Source: Bradyrhizobium sp. SZCCT0153 (GTDB lineage Bacteria; Pseudomonadota; Alphaproteobacteria; Rhizobiales; Xanthobacteraceae). Taken from it: a stretch of DNA of 64,000 nucleotides. This document shows, piece after piece, positions 29,714-38,958 of the stretch; position 1 is the first letter of the stretch, and each line of letters opens with the position of its first letter. The translations under genes were made by a program, and so were the position numbers. The notes under the pieces were generated by a model, which was given only the letters and a program-made list of their open reading frames with translations, searched no databases and was not told the origin of the DNA. The stretch lies in NCBI RefSeq assembly GCF_018129995.1, contig NZ_JAFCKS010000003.1, forward strand, positions 62,001 to 126,000, read 5' to 3'.

Positions 29714-30591
29714 CCCTTGCTCATCGCGGCGATCGCGTCCGCGATCTCGATCGTCCGCCGGGCCATGTCGGCGTGCAGCCGCTCCACCATGGCGCCGTCG
29801 AGCCGGATCGCGCCGCGCGACACGTTCTCCGGCAATTCGAACGCGGCGATGATTTTTCGCGCGCGCGCGACTTCCTCTTCGGGCGGCGTGAAGATTGCAT
29901 TGCAGGCGTCGATCTGCGAGGGATGGATCAGCGTCTTGCCGTCGAAGCCGAGATCGCGACCCTGCGCGCATTCGGTGGCAAAGCCGTCCGAATTGGCAAT
30001 GTCGCTGTAGGGCCCGTCGAGGATTTCGAGGCCATGGGCGCGCGTCGCCAGGATGCAATGGGTGATCATCGGGATCATCGCGGCGCGGCCCGGCAGCATC
30101 TTGATACGCGTCTCGCGCGAGATGTCGTTCGGGCCGAACACGAAACCGGACAGGCGCCTCGATGGATCGCGCCCGGCCGCGGCCAGCTCCTCGGCATGGA
30201 GCACGGCGCGCGCGGTCTCGATCATGGCCCAGACTCTTACGGTCGGCGCGGCGCCGAGCTCGGCGAGCCGGCGGCCGATCTGGTCGAGATCCTCGATGCT
30301 TGAAACTTTTGGAACCAGGATGCCGTCCGGCGAGGCCTTGGCGGCCATGGCGACGTCGTCGGCCCACCAGGGCGTGTCGAGGCCGTTGGTCCGGATCAGG
30401 ATCTCGCGCTTGCCGAAGCCCTTGGCCGCGATCGCGGCGGCGATGCCGTCGCGCGCCACCGCCTTGGCATCGGGCGCGACGGAATCCTCCAGATCGAGGA
30501 TCAGGCCGTCGGCGGCGAGATTGCGCGCCTTTTCCAGCGCGCGGGGGTTGGAGCCGGGCATGAACAGATGGCTGCGGCGCGGGCGGGTCAT
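29710..30591 (-). CDS. HpcH/HpaI family CoA ester lyase (citrate lyase beta/malyl-CoA lyase-like)
   Basis: The 293-residue TIM-barrel enzyme cleaves or forms acyl-CoA esters such as malyl-CoA. The start RSHLFMPGSNPRALEKA, the LILDLEDSVAPDAK metal block, VPKVSS, VWAMIETARAV (catalytic Glu) and DGKTLIHPSQID are all conserved. The length fits the single-domain CitE/MCL group. The substrate could be malyl-, methylmalyl- or citramalyl-CoA. It is divergent from a carbonic anhydrase gene across 110 bases. Confidence 0.87.
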   Translation of the reverse strand: MTRPRRSHLFMPGSNPRALEKARNLAADGLILDLEDSVAPDAKAVARDGIAAAIAAKGFGKREILIRTNGLDTPWWADDVAMAAKASPDGILVPKVSSIEDLDQIGRRLAELGAAPTVRVWAMIETARAVLHAEELAAAGRDPSRRLSGFVFGPNDISRETRIKMLPGRAAMIPMITHCILATRAHGLEILDGPYSDIANSDGFATECAQGRDLGFDGKTLIHPSQIDACNAIFTPPEEEVARARKIIAAFELPENVSRGAIRLDGAMVERLHADMARRTIEIADAIAAMSKG

Positions 30592-30701
30592 GCAAGCATT
30601 CCTTCCGGTTTCCTCGTCTTATTCTGACCGAAGCCGATAGCATCTGGCCTGCCTATTCGAAAGGCTTGTTCGCTCCGGCGGTATATGATTAGGCATGGGC
30701 C

Positions 30702-31346
30702 ATGATGACATTCCCGAAGCATTTGCTGGAAGGCTACCAGGCCTTCGCCACCCAGCGGCTGCCGACCGAGCAGACCCGCTATCGCGAGCTGTCGGTGAAG
30801 GGGCAGTTCCCGGAAGTGATGGTGATCGGCTGCTGCGACAGCCGCGTCTCGCCCGAGGTGATCTTCGACGTCGGCCCGGGCGAACTCTTCGTGGTCCGCA
30901 ACATCGCCAATCTGGTGCCGGTGTATCAGCCCGACGGCAACGCGCACGGCGTCTCCGCAGCGCTGGAATACGCCGTGACGGTGCTGAAGGTGAAGCACAT
31001 CGTGGTGCTCGGCCACGCGCAATGCGGCGGCATCCGCGCCTTCGTCGACAAGATCGAACCGCTCACGCCCGGCGACTTCATCGGCAAATGGATGCAGATG
31101 TTCATCAAGCCCGGCGAAGTGGTCGAGCAGCGCGACCACGAGACCATGGCGCAGTTCGTCGAACGCATCGAGAAGGCCGCGGTGTTCCGCAGCCTGGAAA
31201 ACCTGATGACGTTCCCGTTCGTGCAGAAGGCGGTCGAAAGCGGCCAGATGCAGACCCACGGCGCCTATTTCGGCGTCGCGGAGGGATCGCTGTTCGTGCT
31301 GGACAAGGTTGCGAAGGAATTCAGGAACGCGCGAAGCGTGGCGTAG
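30702..31346 (+). CDS. Beta-class carbonic anhydrase
   Basis: The 214-residue enzyme interconverts CO2 and bicarbonate. Zinc ligands and the Asp-Arg pair are visible: C45-D46-S47-R48 in GCCDSRVSPE, and H105 and C108 in LGHAQCGG. NLVPVY and the C-terminal GAYFGVAEGSLFVLD are family blocks. Two ATGs are adjacent (30702 and 30705). It is likely cytoplasmic and supplies bicarbonate to carboxylases. Confidence 0.93.
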   Translation: MMTFPKHLLEGYQAFATQRLPTEQTRYRELSVKGQFPEVMVIGCCDSRVSPEVIFDVGPGELFVVRNIANLVPVYQPDGNAHGVSAALEYAVTVLKVKHIVVLGHAQCGGIRAFVDKIEPLTPGDFIGKWMQMFIKPGEVVEQRDHETMAQFVERIEKAAVFRSLENLMTFPFVQKAVESGQMQTHGAYFGVAEGSLFVLDKVAKEFRNARSVA

Positions 31347-31366
31347 GCGGGTTCGTCAACCACGCT

Positions 31367-31523
31367 CGTCGTCCCGGACAAGCGCAAGCGCAGATCCGGG
31401 ACCCATACGCCGCAGCAGTAATTTTGCGAAGACTCGGAGTTATCGGCTTCCCGCCAAACCACTTCCTGTGGTTATGGGTCCCGGATCTGCGCGCGCTTTT
31501 GGCGCGCTTGTCCGGGACAACGA
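31367..31523. repeat. Dispersed palindromic repeat, family C, copy 2
   Basis: CGTCGTCCCGGACAAGCGC faces GCGCTTGTCCGGGACAACG. An inner ATCCGGGACCCATA faces TATGGGTCCCGGAT. It is the longest copy in the window and lies between the convergent carbonic anhydrase and asd genes. Confidence 0.82.
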
Positions 31524-31549
31524 GAGGGCTGTGACAGTCGAACGAAGGC

Positions 31550-32584
31550 TTACGCCGCCTTCTTCTTCGCGCTGATCAGCTTGCGGTTGATCAGGACTTC
31601 CGCGATCTGGATCGCGTTGAGCGCGGCGCCCTTGCGCAGATTGTCGGACACGCACCACAGCACGAGACCGTTCTCCACCGTCGCGTCCTCGCGGATGCGG
31701 CTGATATAGGTGGCGTCCTCGCCGGCCGCCTCGTAGGGCGTGGCGTAGCCGCCGGGCTCCTGCTTGTCGATGACGAGGCAGCCGGGCGCCTTGCGCAGGA
31801 TGTCGCGTGCTTCATCGGGGGTGATCGGATTCTCGAACTCGATGTTGACGGCTTCGGAATGGCCGACGAACACCGGCACGCGCACGCAGGTCGCGGTGAG
31901 CTTGATCTTGGGATCAAGAATCTTCTTGGTCTCCATCATCATCTTCCACTCTTCCTTGGTGTAGCCGTCCTCCATGAAGACGTCGATGTGGGGGATGACG
32001 TTGAAGGCGATGCGCTTGGGGAATTTCTTCGAGATCAGTTCCTGGTTGGTGTAGACGGCCTTGGTTTGCGAGAACAGCTCGTCCATCGCGTCCTTGCCGG
32101 CGCCCGACACCGATTGATAGGTCGAGACCACGACGCGCTTGATCGTCGCCTTGTCGTGCAGCGGCTTCAGCGCGACCACGAGCTGCGCGGTCGAGCAGTT
32201 CGGGTTGGCGATGATGTTCTTCTTCTTGAAGCCGGCCGTTGCGTCCGCGTTCACCTCGGGCACGATCAGCGGCACGTCCGGATCCATGCGCCAGGCCGAC
32301 GAATTGTCGATCACGACGGTCCCGGCGGCGCCGATCTTCGGCGACCATTCCTTCGACACCTCGCCACCCGCCGACATCAGGCAGATGTCGACGTCGGAGA
32401 AATCATAGTGCTCGAGCGCCTTGCACTTCAGGGTCCGGTCGCCATAGGAGACCTCGACGCCGACGCTGCGGCGTGACGCCAGGGCCACGACCTCGTCCGC
32501 GGGGAATTTGCGCTCATCGAGGATGTTGAGCATTTCCCGTCCGACATTGCCGGTCGCGCCGACGACTGCGACTTTGTAACCCAT
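31550..32584 (-). CDS. asd: Aspartate-semialdehyde dehydrogenase
   Basis: The 344-residue NADPH enzyme makes aspartate semialdehyde, the branch point to lysine/diaminopimelate, threonine and methionine. The Rossmann start YKVAVVGATGNVGREML and the catalytic Cys130 in IIANPNCSTAQLV are present, with the later EEWKMMMETKKIL and GHSEAVNIEFE blocks. Length is normal. It supplies the pathway that ends at dapF in this window. It is divergent from a hypothetical membrane protein gene. Confidence 0.96.
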   Translation of the reverse strand: MGYKVAVVGATGNVGREMLNILDERKFPADEVVALASRRSVGVEVSYGDRTLKCKALEHYDFSDVDICLMSAGGEVSKEWSPKIGAAGTVVIDNSSAWRMDPDVPLIVPEVNADATAGFKKKNIIANPNCSTAQLVVALKPLHDKATIKRVVVSTYQSVSGAGKDAMDELFSQTKAVYTNQELISKKFPKRIAFNVIPHIDVFMEDGYTKEEWKMMMETKKILDPKIKLTATCVRVPVFVGHSEAVNIEFENPITPDEARDILRKAPGCLVIDKQEPGGYATPYEAAGEDATYISRIREDATVENGLVLWCVSDNLRKGAALNAIQIAEVLINRKLISAKKKAA

Positions 32585-32700
32585 CGTTCACTCTCCGACG
32601 AAAAAGCCCGTTCCTGAAGCTGACGCTTAAACAGGAAGAGCAGCGCTTCTATGCGAGAACCGGCCTCAAGACAACGTTGGACCATGCCTGAAGGCCGTGG

Positions 32701-33492
32701 ATGCAGTCGCCTGAGGCCAGCACGGCCGCAACCTCCCCCCAGACCCATCTGGCGCTTGCAGCCTTCGCCGACGAGGTCGTCGGCACGCTGGCGCGCCTGT
32801 TCGCCTATGTGGGGACCCTGGTGCTGTTTGCCATGCTTGGGCTTGCGGCGCTCGGCCAGCTGCCTGATCTCCGCGACGACGATGGGCCGGCGCTGAAGCC
32901 GGGCTGGAGCGTGGCCGACCGCTCGCCTGCCGCCTTCGCCCTTGGCCGGCTCGATTCATCAGAAAAAACAGCCTCTTACACCATCTTCCGGCACCTCGGG
33001 GGCGGCCGCAGGGACGTGATGCGCTGGACCGGCGAGGCCGACAGGCCGGTGGCCGCGCTCGAGATTTACCGGGAGGGCGCCGAATTCGACGTGGCGCGTC
33101 CGGCGACAGCCGACCTGGCTATCCAGATGGGCTTGGGCACAGCCGCCTCGCTCGAGCAGGCCGGCCTGATCGACACCAAATTCGGCGCTGTCGCCCTGTT
33201 CCGGCCGACCGGCACGGCGGATGGCGCGCGGGCTTGCCTTGGCTACCTCAAGCGCAGCGAGGAGCCGGCGCTCCAGATCTCCGGCTTCTCCTGCCAGGGC
33301 GATACAATGCCAGCCCGGCGCGCGGCGATTGCCTGCACGCTGAACCGGCTGACGCAGCTCGCCTCCGGCAACGAGCCGAAGCTGGCCGAATTGTTCGCCC
33401 GTGCCGAGCTGAAGCGCAGGGGTTGCGAACCCCAAGGCTCGTCGGACTGGCTGCTGGGCGCCGCAAACGCGCAATTGCGCGGAGCGCTTTGA
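32701..33492 (+). CDS. Hypothetical protein with one membrane helix
   Basis: The 263-residue protein has a hydrophobic segment near 33-53 (LFAYVGTLVLFAMLGLAALG), after a short cytoplasmic start, and a long soluble part, presumably periplasmic. Three cysteines in the soluble part (ARACLGYL, FSCQGD, IACTLN) may form disulfides. No family is recognised; proteins like it seem confined to Bradyrhizobium-type genomes, from memory. Codon use is like its neighbours. It appears monocistronic. Confidence 0.65.
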   Translation: MQSPEASTAATSPQTHLALAAFADEVVGTLARLFAYVGTLVLFAMLGLAALGQLPDLRDDDGPALKPGWSVADRSPAAFALGRLDSSEKTASYTIFRHLGGGRRDVMRWTGEADRPVAALEIYREGAEFDVARPATADLAIQMGLGTAASLEQAGLIDTKFGAVALFRPTGTADGARACLGYLKRSEEPALQISGFSCQGDTMPARRAAIACTLNRLTQLASGNEPKLAELFARAELKRRGCEPQGSSDWLLGAANAQLRGAL

Positions 33493-33649
33493 TCGGCATC
33501 AAGCTCAAGTGGCTGGTATTCATGCAACTTTTGCCGGCGCGCACGATTATTCCGCGCCGGTGTGACCCAATAGACCTAGTTGCGGCCGTCCCGGCTGGGC
33601 TAGTATGGGCGTGAAATCGACTGGCGGCCTGCCGCCTGAAGGGGACGTG

Positions 33650-34027
33650 ATGAGCTCGAAATTCTCTGGCAAATTGGCGACGTGGCTTGCGGCGGGAGCC
33701 GTCATTGCAATGAGCCTTGCGACGCCGGCCTCGGCCGACACCAAGACCAAGCGCCATGACGAGCGCGGCCGGCATTATTACGGTCCGAGCGGCCCCAACG
33801 CGGTCTATCAGCAGGGCCGCACCCGCATCTATGTGAGCAAGCGCTCCTGGCTCGATGGCGGCACCGAGGTCAATCCGGGCGATCGCAAGTTCACCGACTA
33901 TGCCTTCCCGCCGGCGGTTGGCTATCCGTCCTTCGCCCGCGAAAACCTCAACCGCCCGATCGATCGCCAGCCGCTGGCGACGCCGTCCGATGTCGGCGGC
34001 TATCCGCAGAATTTCCCGCTCTACTGA
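33650..34027 (+). CDS. Small secreted hypothetical protein
   Basis: The frame codes for 125 residues with a signal peptide (MSSKFSGKLATWLAAGAVIA, cleavage near ASA at about residue 29). The mature chain is polar, with HYYGPSGPNAVYQQGRTRIY, RSWLDGGTEVNPGD and an aromatic C-terminus. A GGGGAC ribosome site supports the ATG at 33650 over an upstream in-frame start. A strong terminator follows 21 bases after the stop. The function is unknown. Confidence 0.75.
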   Translation: MSSKFSGKLATWLAAGAVIAMSLATPASADTKTKRHDERGRHYYGPSGPNAVYQQGRTRIYVSKRSWLDGGTEVNPGDRKFTDYAFPPAVGYPSFARENLNRPIDRQPLATPSDVGGYPQNFPLY

Positions 34028-34048
34028 GGCGGACCGATCATCCGAATC

Positions 34049-34079
34049 AAAATGGCCGGGTTCTCGCCCGGCCATTTTT
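34049..34079 (+). terminator. Rho-independent terminator
   Basis: AAAATGGCCGGG and CCCGGCCATTTT enclose TTCTCG, with a further T. It follows the small secreted protein gene and, being symmetric, could also serve the convergent acetyltransferase gene. Confidence 0.92.
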
Positions 34080-34101
34080 GTTTGTGAGAGATCCATCCGC
34101 C

Positions 34102-34737
34102 TTACGCGTTGGCGGCCGGGTCGTAGCGCCTGCAGAATTCCTCGATCGCCTCGGAGCGGAAATCGCCGAGGCGCTCGAAGATGAGCTCATCCGGCCAATC
34201 CCACCAGGCGATGCGGCGCAGGCTTTCCGCGACCGAACCCTCAAAGCGCTTGCGGATGGGACGCGCGGGAACGCCGCCGACGATCGTGTAGGGTTCGACA
34301 TCGCGGCTGACGACCGCGCCCGCGGCGATCACCGCGCCGTCGCCGACGGTTACGCCCGGCAGCAGGATCGCGGCGTGCCCGATCCAGACGTCATTGCCGA
34401 CGATCACCCGGTCGCCACGGCGATCCGCAAAGAAGTCGCGGTCGCGAGTCGCCGTCGTCTCGTAATATTCAGGGCAATAGGTGAAGCGATGCTGGGACGG
34501 ACGTCCCATCGGATGATTGGGCGCGCCGATCCGCACAGAGTTGGCGATGGCGGTGAATTTTCCGATCGCGGCGTCGGCGACCTCGCAGTGCTCGCCGAGA
34601 TAGGAGTAGTCGCCGAGCGAGGCATATTCGATGCGCGTGTTGGCGAGGATTTCGCAGCGCCGCCCGATCTGCGCCTCGCGCCGGCGCACCGTCTCATGGA
34701 TGATCGTTTCCGCGATCTTGGGGCGGGGGGAATCCAT
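34102..34737 (-). CDS. Hexapeptide-repeat acetyltransferase, phosphonate-cluster type
   Basis: The 211-residue protein folds as a left-handed beta-helix: hexapeptide repeats run from about residue 25 ([25 protein letters not shown] split by turns) to [20 protein letters not shown]. The insertion with [11 protein letters not shown] and the C-terminal WWDWP block resemble CatB-related (xenobiotic) acyltransferases and the phosphonate-associated DapD-like group. The acceptor is unknown; no phosphonate genes are nearby. The ATG giving [12 protein letters not shown] is preferred to an in-frame start 22 codons upstream. Confidence 0.78.
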   Translation of the reverse strand: MDSPRPKIAETIIHETVRRREAQIGRRCEILANTRIEYASLGDYSYLGEHCEVADAAIGKFTAIANSVRIGAPNHPMGRPSQHRFTYCPEYYETTATRDRDFFADRRGDRVIVGNDVWIGHAAILLPGVTVGDGAVIAAGAVVSRDVEPYTIVGGVPARPIRKRFEGSVAESLRRIAWWDWPDELIFERLGDFRSEAIEEFCRRYDPAANA

Positions 34738-34768
34738 GAAGTGGCTCCTGAGATTACGGGCAGTGCCA

Positions 34769-34856
34769 TAGGGTGGGCAAAGGCGCTCTTGCGCCGTGCC
34801 CACGATCTCTCCCGATCGAAATAGCGGGTGGGCACGCTTGCGCTTTGCCCACCCTA
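34769..34856. repeat. Palindromic repeat, family G
   Basis: TAGGGTGGGCAAAGGCGC faces GCGCTTTGCCCACCCTA, with inner CCGTGCCCAC and GTGGGCACG also paired. It lies upstream of the acetyltransferase gene and downstream of leuB. Confidence 0.85.
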
Positions 34857-34873
34857 CGAGAGAGGTGCCTGCC

Positions 34874-35986
34874 TCACGCGTGAAGCTTCTGCAATTCCAT
34901 CAGGATCGCTTCGCCCATCTGCGTGGTCGAGGCAGCGGTCGTGCCTTCCGACTTGATGTCGGCGGTGCGCAGGCCGCTCGCCAGCACCGCGGCGATCGCG
35001 GCGTCGACCTTGTCGGCGAGACCCCCCATGTCGAAAGAATAGCGCAGCGCCATGCCGAAGGACGAGATCATCGCGATCGGATTGGCAAGGCCCTTGCCGG
35101 CGATGTCGGGCGCCGAGCCGTGCACGGGCTCATACAGCGCCTTGCGCTTCTTGCTCTTGACGTCGACCTCGCCGAGCGAGGCCGAGGGCAGCATGCCGAG
35201 CGAACCGGTCAGCATCGCCGCGATGTCGGACAGCATGTCGCCGAACAGATTGTCGGTGACGATGACGTCGAACTGCTTCGGCGCCTTGACCAGCATCATG
35301 CCGCCGGAATCGGCAAGCTGGTGCTCGAGCGTGACATCAGGGTATTCGCGCTTGTGGACCGCCGTCATGACCTCGTTCCAGAGCACGCCCGACTTCATGA
35401 CGTTGCGCTTCTCCATCGACGTCACCTTGTTCTTGCGCTTCCTGGCAAGCTCGAAGGCGACGCGGCCGATGCGCTCGATCTCATAGGTGTCGTAGACCTG
35501 CGTATCGATGGCGCGCTTCTGGCCGTTGCCGAGATCGGTGATGGTCTTGGGCTCGCCGAAATAGACGCCGCCGGTGAGCTCGCGCACGATCATGATGTCG
35601 AGGCCCTCGACCGCCTCCCGCTTCAGGCTCGAGGCATCCGCCAGCGCCGGGTAACACACGGCGGGACGCAGGTTGGCGAACAAAGCGAGATCCTTGCGCA
35701 GGCGCAGCAGGCCGGCCTCGGGGCGCACCTCGTAGGGCACGGCATCCCACTTCGGACCGCCGACCGCGCCGAAGATGATCGCGTCCGCAGCAAGCGCCTT
35801 GGCCATGTCGCCCTCGGAGATCGAGACCTTGTGCGCGTCATAGGCGGAGCCGCCGACGAGGCCGGTGTCGGTCTCGAACTTGGCGATCCCGGCCGAATTG
35901 AGCCAGTCGATCAGCCGCTTCACCTCGCCCATCACCTCGGGGCCGATACCGTCGCCGGGGAGCAGCAGCAGTTTGTGGGTCGCCAT
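34874..35986 (-). CDS. leuB: 3-isopropylmalate dehydrogenase
   Basis: The 370-residue NAD enzyme oxidises and decarboxylates 3-isopropylmalate to 2-oxoisocaproate precursors in leucine synthesis. [13 protein letters not shown] starts the fold; [13 protein letters not shown] carries substrate arginine and tyrosine; [26 protein letters not shown] and [18 protein letters not shown] bind metal and cofactor. Length is normal. It stands 8 kb from leuD and is transcribed the opposite way. Confidence 0.97.
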   Translation of the reverse strand: MATHKLLLLPGDGIGPEVMGEVKRLIDWLNSAGIAKFETDTGLVGGSAYDAHKVSISEGDMAKALAADAIIFGAVGGPKWDAVPYEVRPEAGLLRLRKDLALFANLRPAVCYPALADASSLKREAVEGLDIMIVRELTGGVYFGEPKTITDLGNGQKRAIDTQVYDTYEIERIGRVAFELARKRKNKVTSMEKRNVMKSGVLWNEVMTAVHKREYPDVTLEHQLADSGGMMLVKAPKQFDVIVTDNLFGDMLSDIAAMLTGSLGMLPSASLGEVDVKSKKRKALYEPVHGSAPDIAGKGLANPIAMISSFGMALRYSFDMGGLADKVDAAIAAVLASGLRTADIKSEGTTAASTTQMGEAILMELQKLHA

Positions 35987-36119
35987 GGTCGTTTCCTCTG
36001 AGATCGAATTTCGGCCGGAGTGCTAGAGCGGCGTTGCGCGCTTGGCAAGACACCATTGCCGAGGCGCGGCTGTGCAAGGCAGGCGGGGCCTGCCACACTG
36101 CGCGGGCCGGAGTACCTCC

Positions 36120-37316
36120 TTGCACGCACCTGACCGCCCCCCGCCCGACGCACACCCCGCGCGGCTGATCCTGACCCTGTCGCTGGCGGCGACGGTCGGG
36201 CTCGGTATCGGGCGCTTTGCCTATGCGCTGGTGTTGCCGGACATGCGGGAGGATCTCGGCTGGTCCTACTCGGCGGCCGGTTTCATGAACACCATCAACG
36301 CCGTCGGCTACCTCGTCGGAGCCCTGGTGGCATCCCGGCTGATCCAGCGGGTCGGCTGGTCGGCCGCGATCCGCGGCGGAACCCTGGCCTGCGTGGCCGC
36401 GCTCGCCACCTGCGCGCTGACCGGGAATTTCGTCGCCCTGAGCCTCGCGCGTCTCGTGCTCGGCCTGGGCGCCGCCGCGGGCTTCGTCGCCGGCGGCGCG
36501 CTGGCCGCGACCATCGCGCAGTCGCGCCCCGAGCGGGCCAATTTCCTGCTCAGCCTGTTCTATGCCGGCCCCGGCATCGGCATTCTCTCTTCGGGGCTGA
36601 TCGCCCCGTTCACGCTGCAATATTTCGGGCCGGGCTCGTGGTGGATGGTGTGGTGGGCGCTGACGCTGCTCTCGGCGCTCATGACCGCGCCGCTGTTCCT
36701 GACCCGCATCGAGAGCGGCGCGCGTTTCTCGGAAGGCAGCCACGCGTCGTTCGCGATTCTTCCCATACTGATTTATCTGGCCGCCTACTTCCTGTTCGGC
36801 GCCGGCTACATCGCCTACATGACCTTCATGATCGCCTATGTGCGCGACGGCGGCGGCGGGGCCGCGGCGCAGGCCGCATTCTGGAGCCTGATCGGTCTCA
36901 GCGCCTTCGTCACGCCCTGGGTCTGGCGCGGCGTTCTGGCGCTCGATCGCGGCGGCCTCGCCACCGCCATCATCCTCGGCACCAACGCGCTCGGCGCCGC
37001 CTTGCCGATGCTCGGGCATTCGCCGGCATGGCTCGCGGTCTCGGCGGTGGTGTTCGGCGTCGCCTTCTTCGCCGTCGTCGGCTCGACCACCGCCTTCGTC
37101 CGCTTCAACTATCCGCCGGAGAGGTGGCCGACCGCGATCGCGGCGATGACGATCTCGTTCGGCGTCGGCCAGACGCTCGGCCCGATCGTGGTCGGCGCCA
37201 TTACGGATGCGCTGGGGAGCTTGAGTTATGCGCTCAATGTGTCGGCGGCGCTGCTGGCGCTGGGGGCGGTTGCGGCGCTATGCCAGCGGAAGGTGGGGCC
37301 GAAAGTTTCAGCATAA
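36120..37316 (+). CDS. MFS transporter, YbfB/YjiJ type
   Basis: The 398-residue protein has about twelve hydrophobic helices. LGIGRFAYALVLPDMREDLGW near the start (YbfB/YjiJ family), GYLVGALVAS and the loop AQSRPERANFLLSLFYAGPGIG mark the family, for which substrates are unknown. The frame is open far upstream, but a GGAG site eight bases before the TTG at 36120 and the disordered upstream translation make TTG the best start. It is divergent from leuB and convergent with the oxidoreductase pair. Confidence 0.8.
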   Translation: MHAPDRPPPDAHPARLILTLSLAATVGLGIGRFAYALVLPDMREDLGWSYSAAGFMNTINAVGYLVGALVASRLIQRVGWSAAIRGGTLACVAALATCALTGNFVALSLARLVLGLGAAAGFVAGGALAATIAQSRPERANFLLSLFYAGPGIGILSSGLIAPFTLQYFGPGSWWMVWWALTLLSALMTAPLFLTRIESGARFSEGSHASFAILPILIYLAAYFLFGAGYIAYMTFMIAYVRDGGGGAAAQAAFWSLIGLSAFVTPWVWRGVLALDRGGLATAIILGTNALGAALPMLGHSPAWLAVSAVVFGVAFFAVVGSTTAFVRFNYPPERWPTAIAAMTISFGVGQTLGPIVVGAITDALGSLSYALNVSAALLALGAVAALCQRKVGPKVSA

Positions 37317-37321
37317 ACGGT

Positions 37322-37347
37322 GTCGTCCCGGCGAAGGCCGGGACTAC
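37322..37347. repeat. Short palindromic repeat fragment
   Basis: GTCGTCCCGGCGAAGGCCGG with GGGAC after it is a fragment related to the ends of family C. It sits between two convergent stop codons, six bases after the MFS gene, and may act as a bidirectional hairpin. Confidence 0.45.
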
Positions 37348-37349
37348 AG

Positions 37350-38132
37350 CTAGCTGCCGCTGAACGAATTGTACCCCTGGTCTTCCCAATAGCCGCCCTT
37401 GTAGTCGTTGGTGACCTCCATCGAGACCACGTATTTCGGGTTCTTGAAGCCGAGTTTTGTCGGCACGCGGATCTTCATTGGAAAACCATAAGCGCGCGGC
37501 AGGATGTCGTTCGCGTATTTGAACGTCATCTGCGTTTGCGGATGCAGCGCACTGCGCATGTCCAGGGGCGAATTGTAGCCGTCCTTGTCGGCGCACTGGA
37601 ACCAGACATACTTCGCGCGGGTGTCGGCGCCGATCAGCTTGAGGAAGTCGCGCAGCGGCGTGCCGGTCCAGCTGCCGATCGCACTCCAGCCCTCGACGCA
37701 GATGTGACGGGTGATCTGGGTGACCTGCGGCAGCTTGTACAATTCCGGAAGCGTCCAGGATTTCTTGTTGTCGACGAGGCCGCGCACCTCGAGCTTCCAG
37801 TCGGCGGCCGAAACCTCGGGCGCATCGTCGAGATCGTAATAGGCGTTGAACGGGAACGGCTTCGTGATCGCGCTCTCCGGGAACGTCGGCGCCAGCGCGT
37901 CGGGATTGAAGATGAAATCCTGCACGGCGTCGTTGAACTTCGAGACACTCTTCAGCATCTCCTCGGCCGAGGACGAGTCGATCACGTCGCAGCCGGTGAG
38001 CAGCGTCAGCGCGCCCAGGCTGGCGCCGCCCGCGATGAAGCGGCGGCGGCTGACATCCGGCATCGTCTTGATGGAGTCCTTGATCAGCAGCCGCTTGTCG
38101 ACGCCGGGGATCAGGAATGAACGCTTGGCCAT
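37350..38132 (-). CDS. Molybdopterin-dependent oxidoreductase, sulfite oxidase fold (MsrP/YedY-like)
   Basis: The 260-residue protein carries a twin-arginine signal (DVSRRRFIAGGASLGALTLL), so it is folded with its cofactor and exported by Tat. RHICVEGWSAIGSWTGTPL holds the conserved molybdenum-ligand cysteine, followed by GYNSPLDMRSALHPQT and VSMEVTNDYKGGYWEDQGYN of the oxidoreductase core. It is shorter than MsrP (about 330). A cytochrome b561-type gene lies 14 bases upstream on the same strand, implying electron delivery from the membrane. The substrate may be sulfoxides or sulfite, unproven. Confidence 0.85.
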   Translation of the reverse strand: MAKRSFLIPGVDKRLLIKDSIKTMPDVSRRRFIAGGASLGALTLLTGCDVIDSSSAEEMLKSVSKFNDAVQDFIFNPDALAPTFPESAITKPFPFNAYYDLDDAPEVSAADWKLEVRGLVDNKKSWTLPELYKLPQVTQITRHICVEGWSAIGSWTGTPLRDFLKLIGADTRAKYVWFQCADKDGYNSPLDMRSALHPQTQMTFKYANDILPRAYGFPMKIRVPTKLGFKNPKYVVSMEVTNDYKGGYWEDQGYNSFSGS

Positions 38133-38146
38133 GGTTCTCCCTCCGC

Positions 38147-38776
38147 TCAACGGCCGATGATCATCGCACGCAGGCTCTTCGGCACCAGCAGCGCGAGCAG
38201 GACATGAATGACGAGGAACGCGCAGATCGCGGCCATGCAGAAGAAATGGACGTAGCGCGCGGTCGGATAGTCGCCGAACAGGCTCACGAGCCAGTGCAGC
38301 TGCACGGGCTTCCACATCCCCAGCCCCGACAGCACGATCAGCACGCCGACCAGTATGATGCCGGCATAGAGCGTCCGCTGCACGTAATTGTAGACGGTGA
38401 GGTCGTCATGGCCGAGCTTGAAGGTCAGGGCAGCCCTGACGTCGTGGAGCACGCCCGACGGGGTGATCGGCAGCAATTTCTTGCGGAAGCGGCCGGTGGC
38501 GAAGCCGGTGACGAGATAGGCGAGGCCGTTGATCATCAACAGCCACATCGCCGCAAAATGCCAGAGCAGGCCGCCGCCGAGCCAGCCGCCCAGCGTGTAG
38601 TCGCGCGGAAAGCTGAAGCCGAACAGCGGCGAGGCGTTGTAGATCTGCCAGCCCGACAGGATCATCAGGATCATGGCAAAGGCGTTGATCCAGTGCATGA
38701 CGCGGACCCAGGCCGGCTGGATGATCTTGGCCGGGGTGGCGCTGACCTGCTCGTCGGTGGCTGTGAGGCTCGACAT
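38147..38776 (-). CDS. Cytochrome b561 domain membrane protein
   Basis: The 209-residue integral protein has four to five predicted helices with haem-binding histidines visible in VRVMHWINAFAMILM, LLWHFAAMWLLM and YVHFFCMAAICAFLVIHVLLA. This is the Ni/Fe-hydrogenase/b561-type cytochrome fold that passes quinol electrons to periplasmic molybdoenzymes. It precedes the Tat-exported oxidoreductase by 14 bases and is surely co-transcribed. The ATG at 38776 was chosen over an upstream in-frame start. Confidence 0.88.
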   Translation of the reverse strand: MSSLTATDEQVSATPAKIIQPAWVRVMHWINAFAMILMILSGWQIYNASPLFGFSFPRDYTLGGWLGGGLLWHFAAMWLLMINGLAYLVTGFATGRFRKKLLPITPSGVLHDVRAALTFKLGHDDLTVYNYVQRTLYAGIILVGVLIVLSGLGMWKPVQLHWLVSLFGDYPTARYVHFFCMAAICAFLVIHVLLALLVPKSLRAMIIGR

Positions 38777-38882
38777 GATGGTTCCGTCCTGAACGTCGTC
38801 TGACAGCAATTATACGCCGATGCTTCCGCTTTCGTTACGCCCCGCGCGGCATCGAATCGATATCGCCGGGCTATGGTGGTCA

Positions 38883-38914
38883 CAAAAAAGCGAGCCGGGC
38901 ACCCCCGGCTCGCC
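38883..38914 (-). terminator. Rho-independent terminator of the fasciclin gene
   Basis: On the minus strand GCGAGCCGGG and CCCGGCTCGC enclose GGTG and are followed by six T residues, about 45 bases after the fasciclin stop. Confidence 0.88.
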
Positions 38915-38958
38915 GTTTTCGTCGCATCCTGACGGGGATGAAACAGGATCGCGCGGTT

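Noticed and set aside
34102..34737. Antibiotic (chloramphenicol or streptogramin) resistance acetyltransferase
   Set aside because: The hexapeptide fold is shared by many acyltransferases, and no resistance-gene context or mobile element is present.
34838..34860. Sigma-54-like GG/GC promoter motif in the family G repeat
   Set aside because: The spacing between GG and GC is wrong and the sequence is explained by the palindrome.
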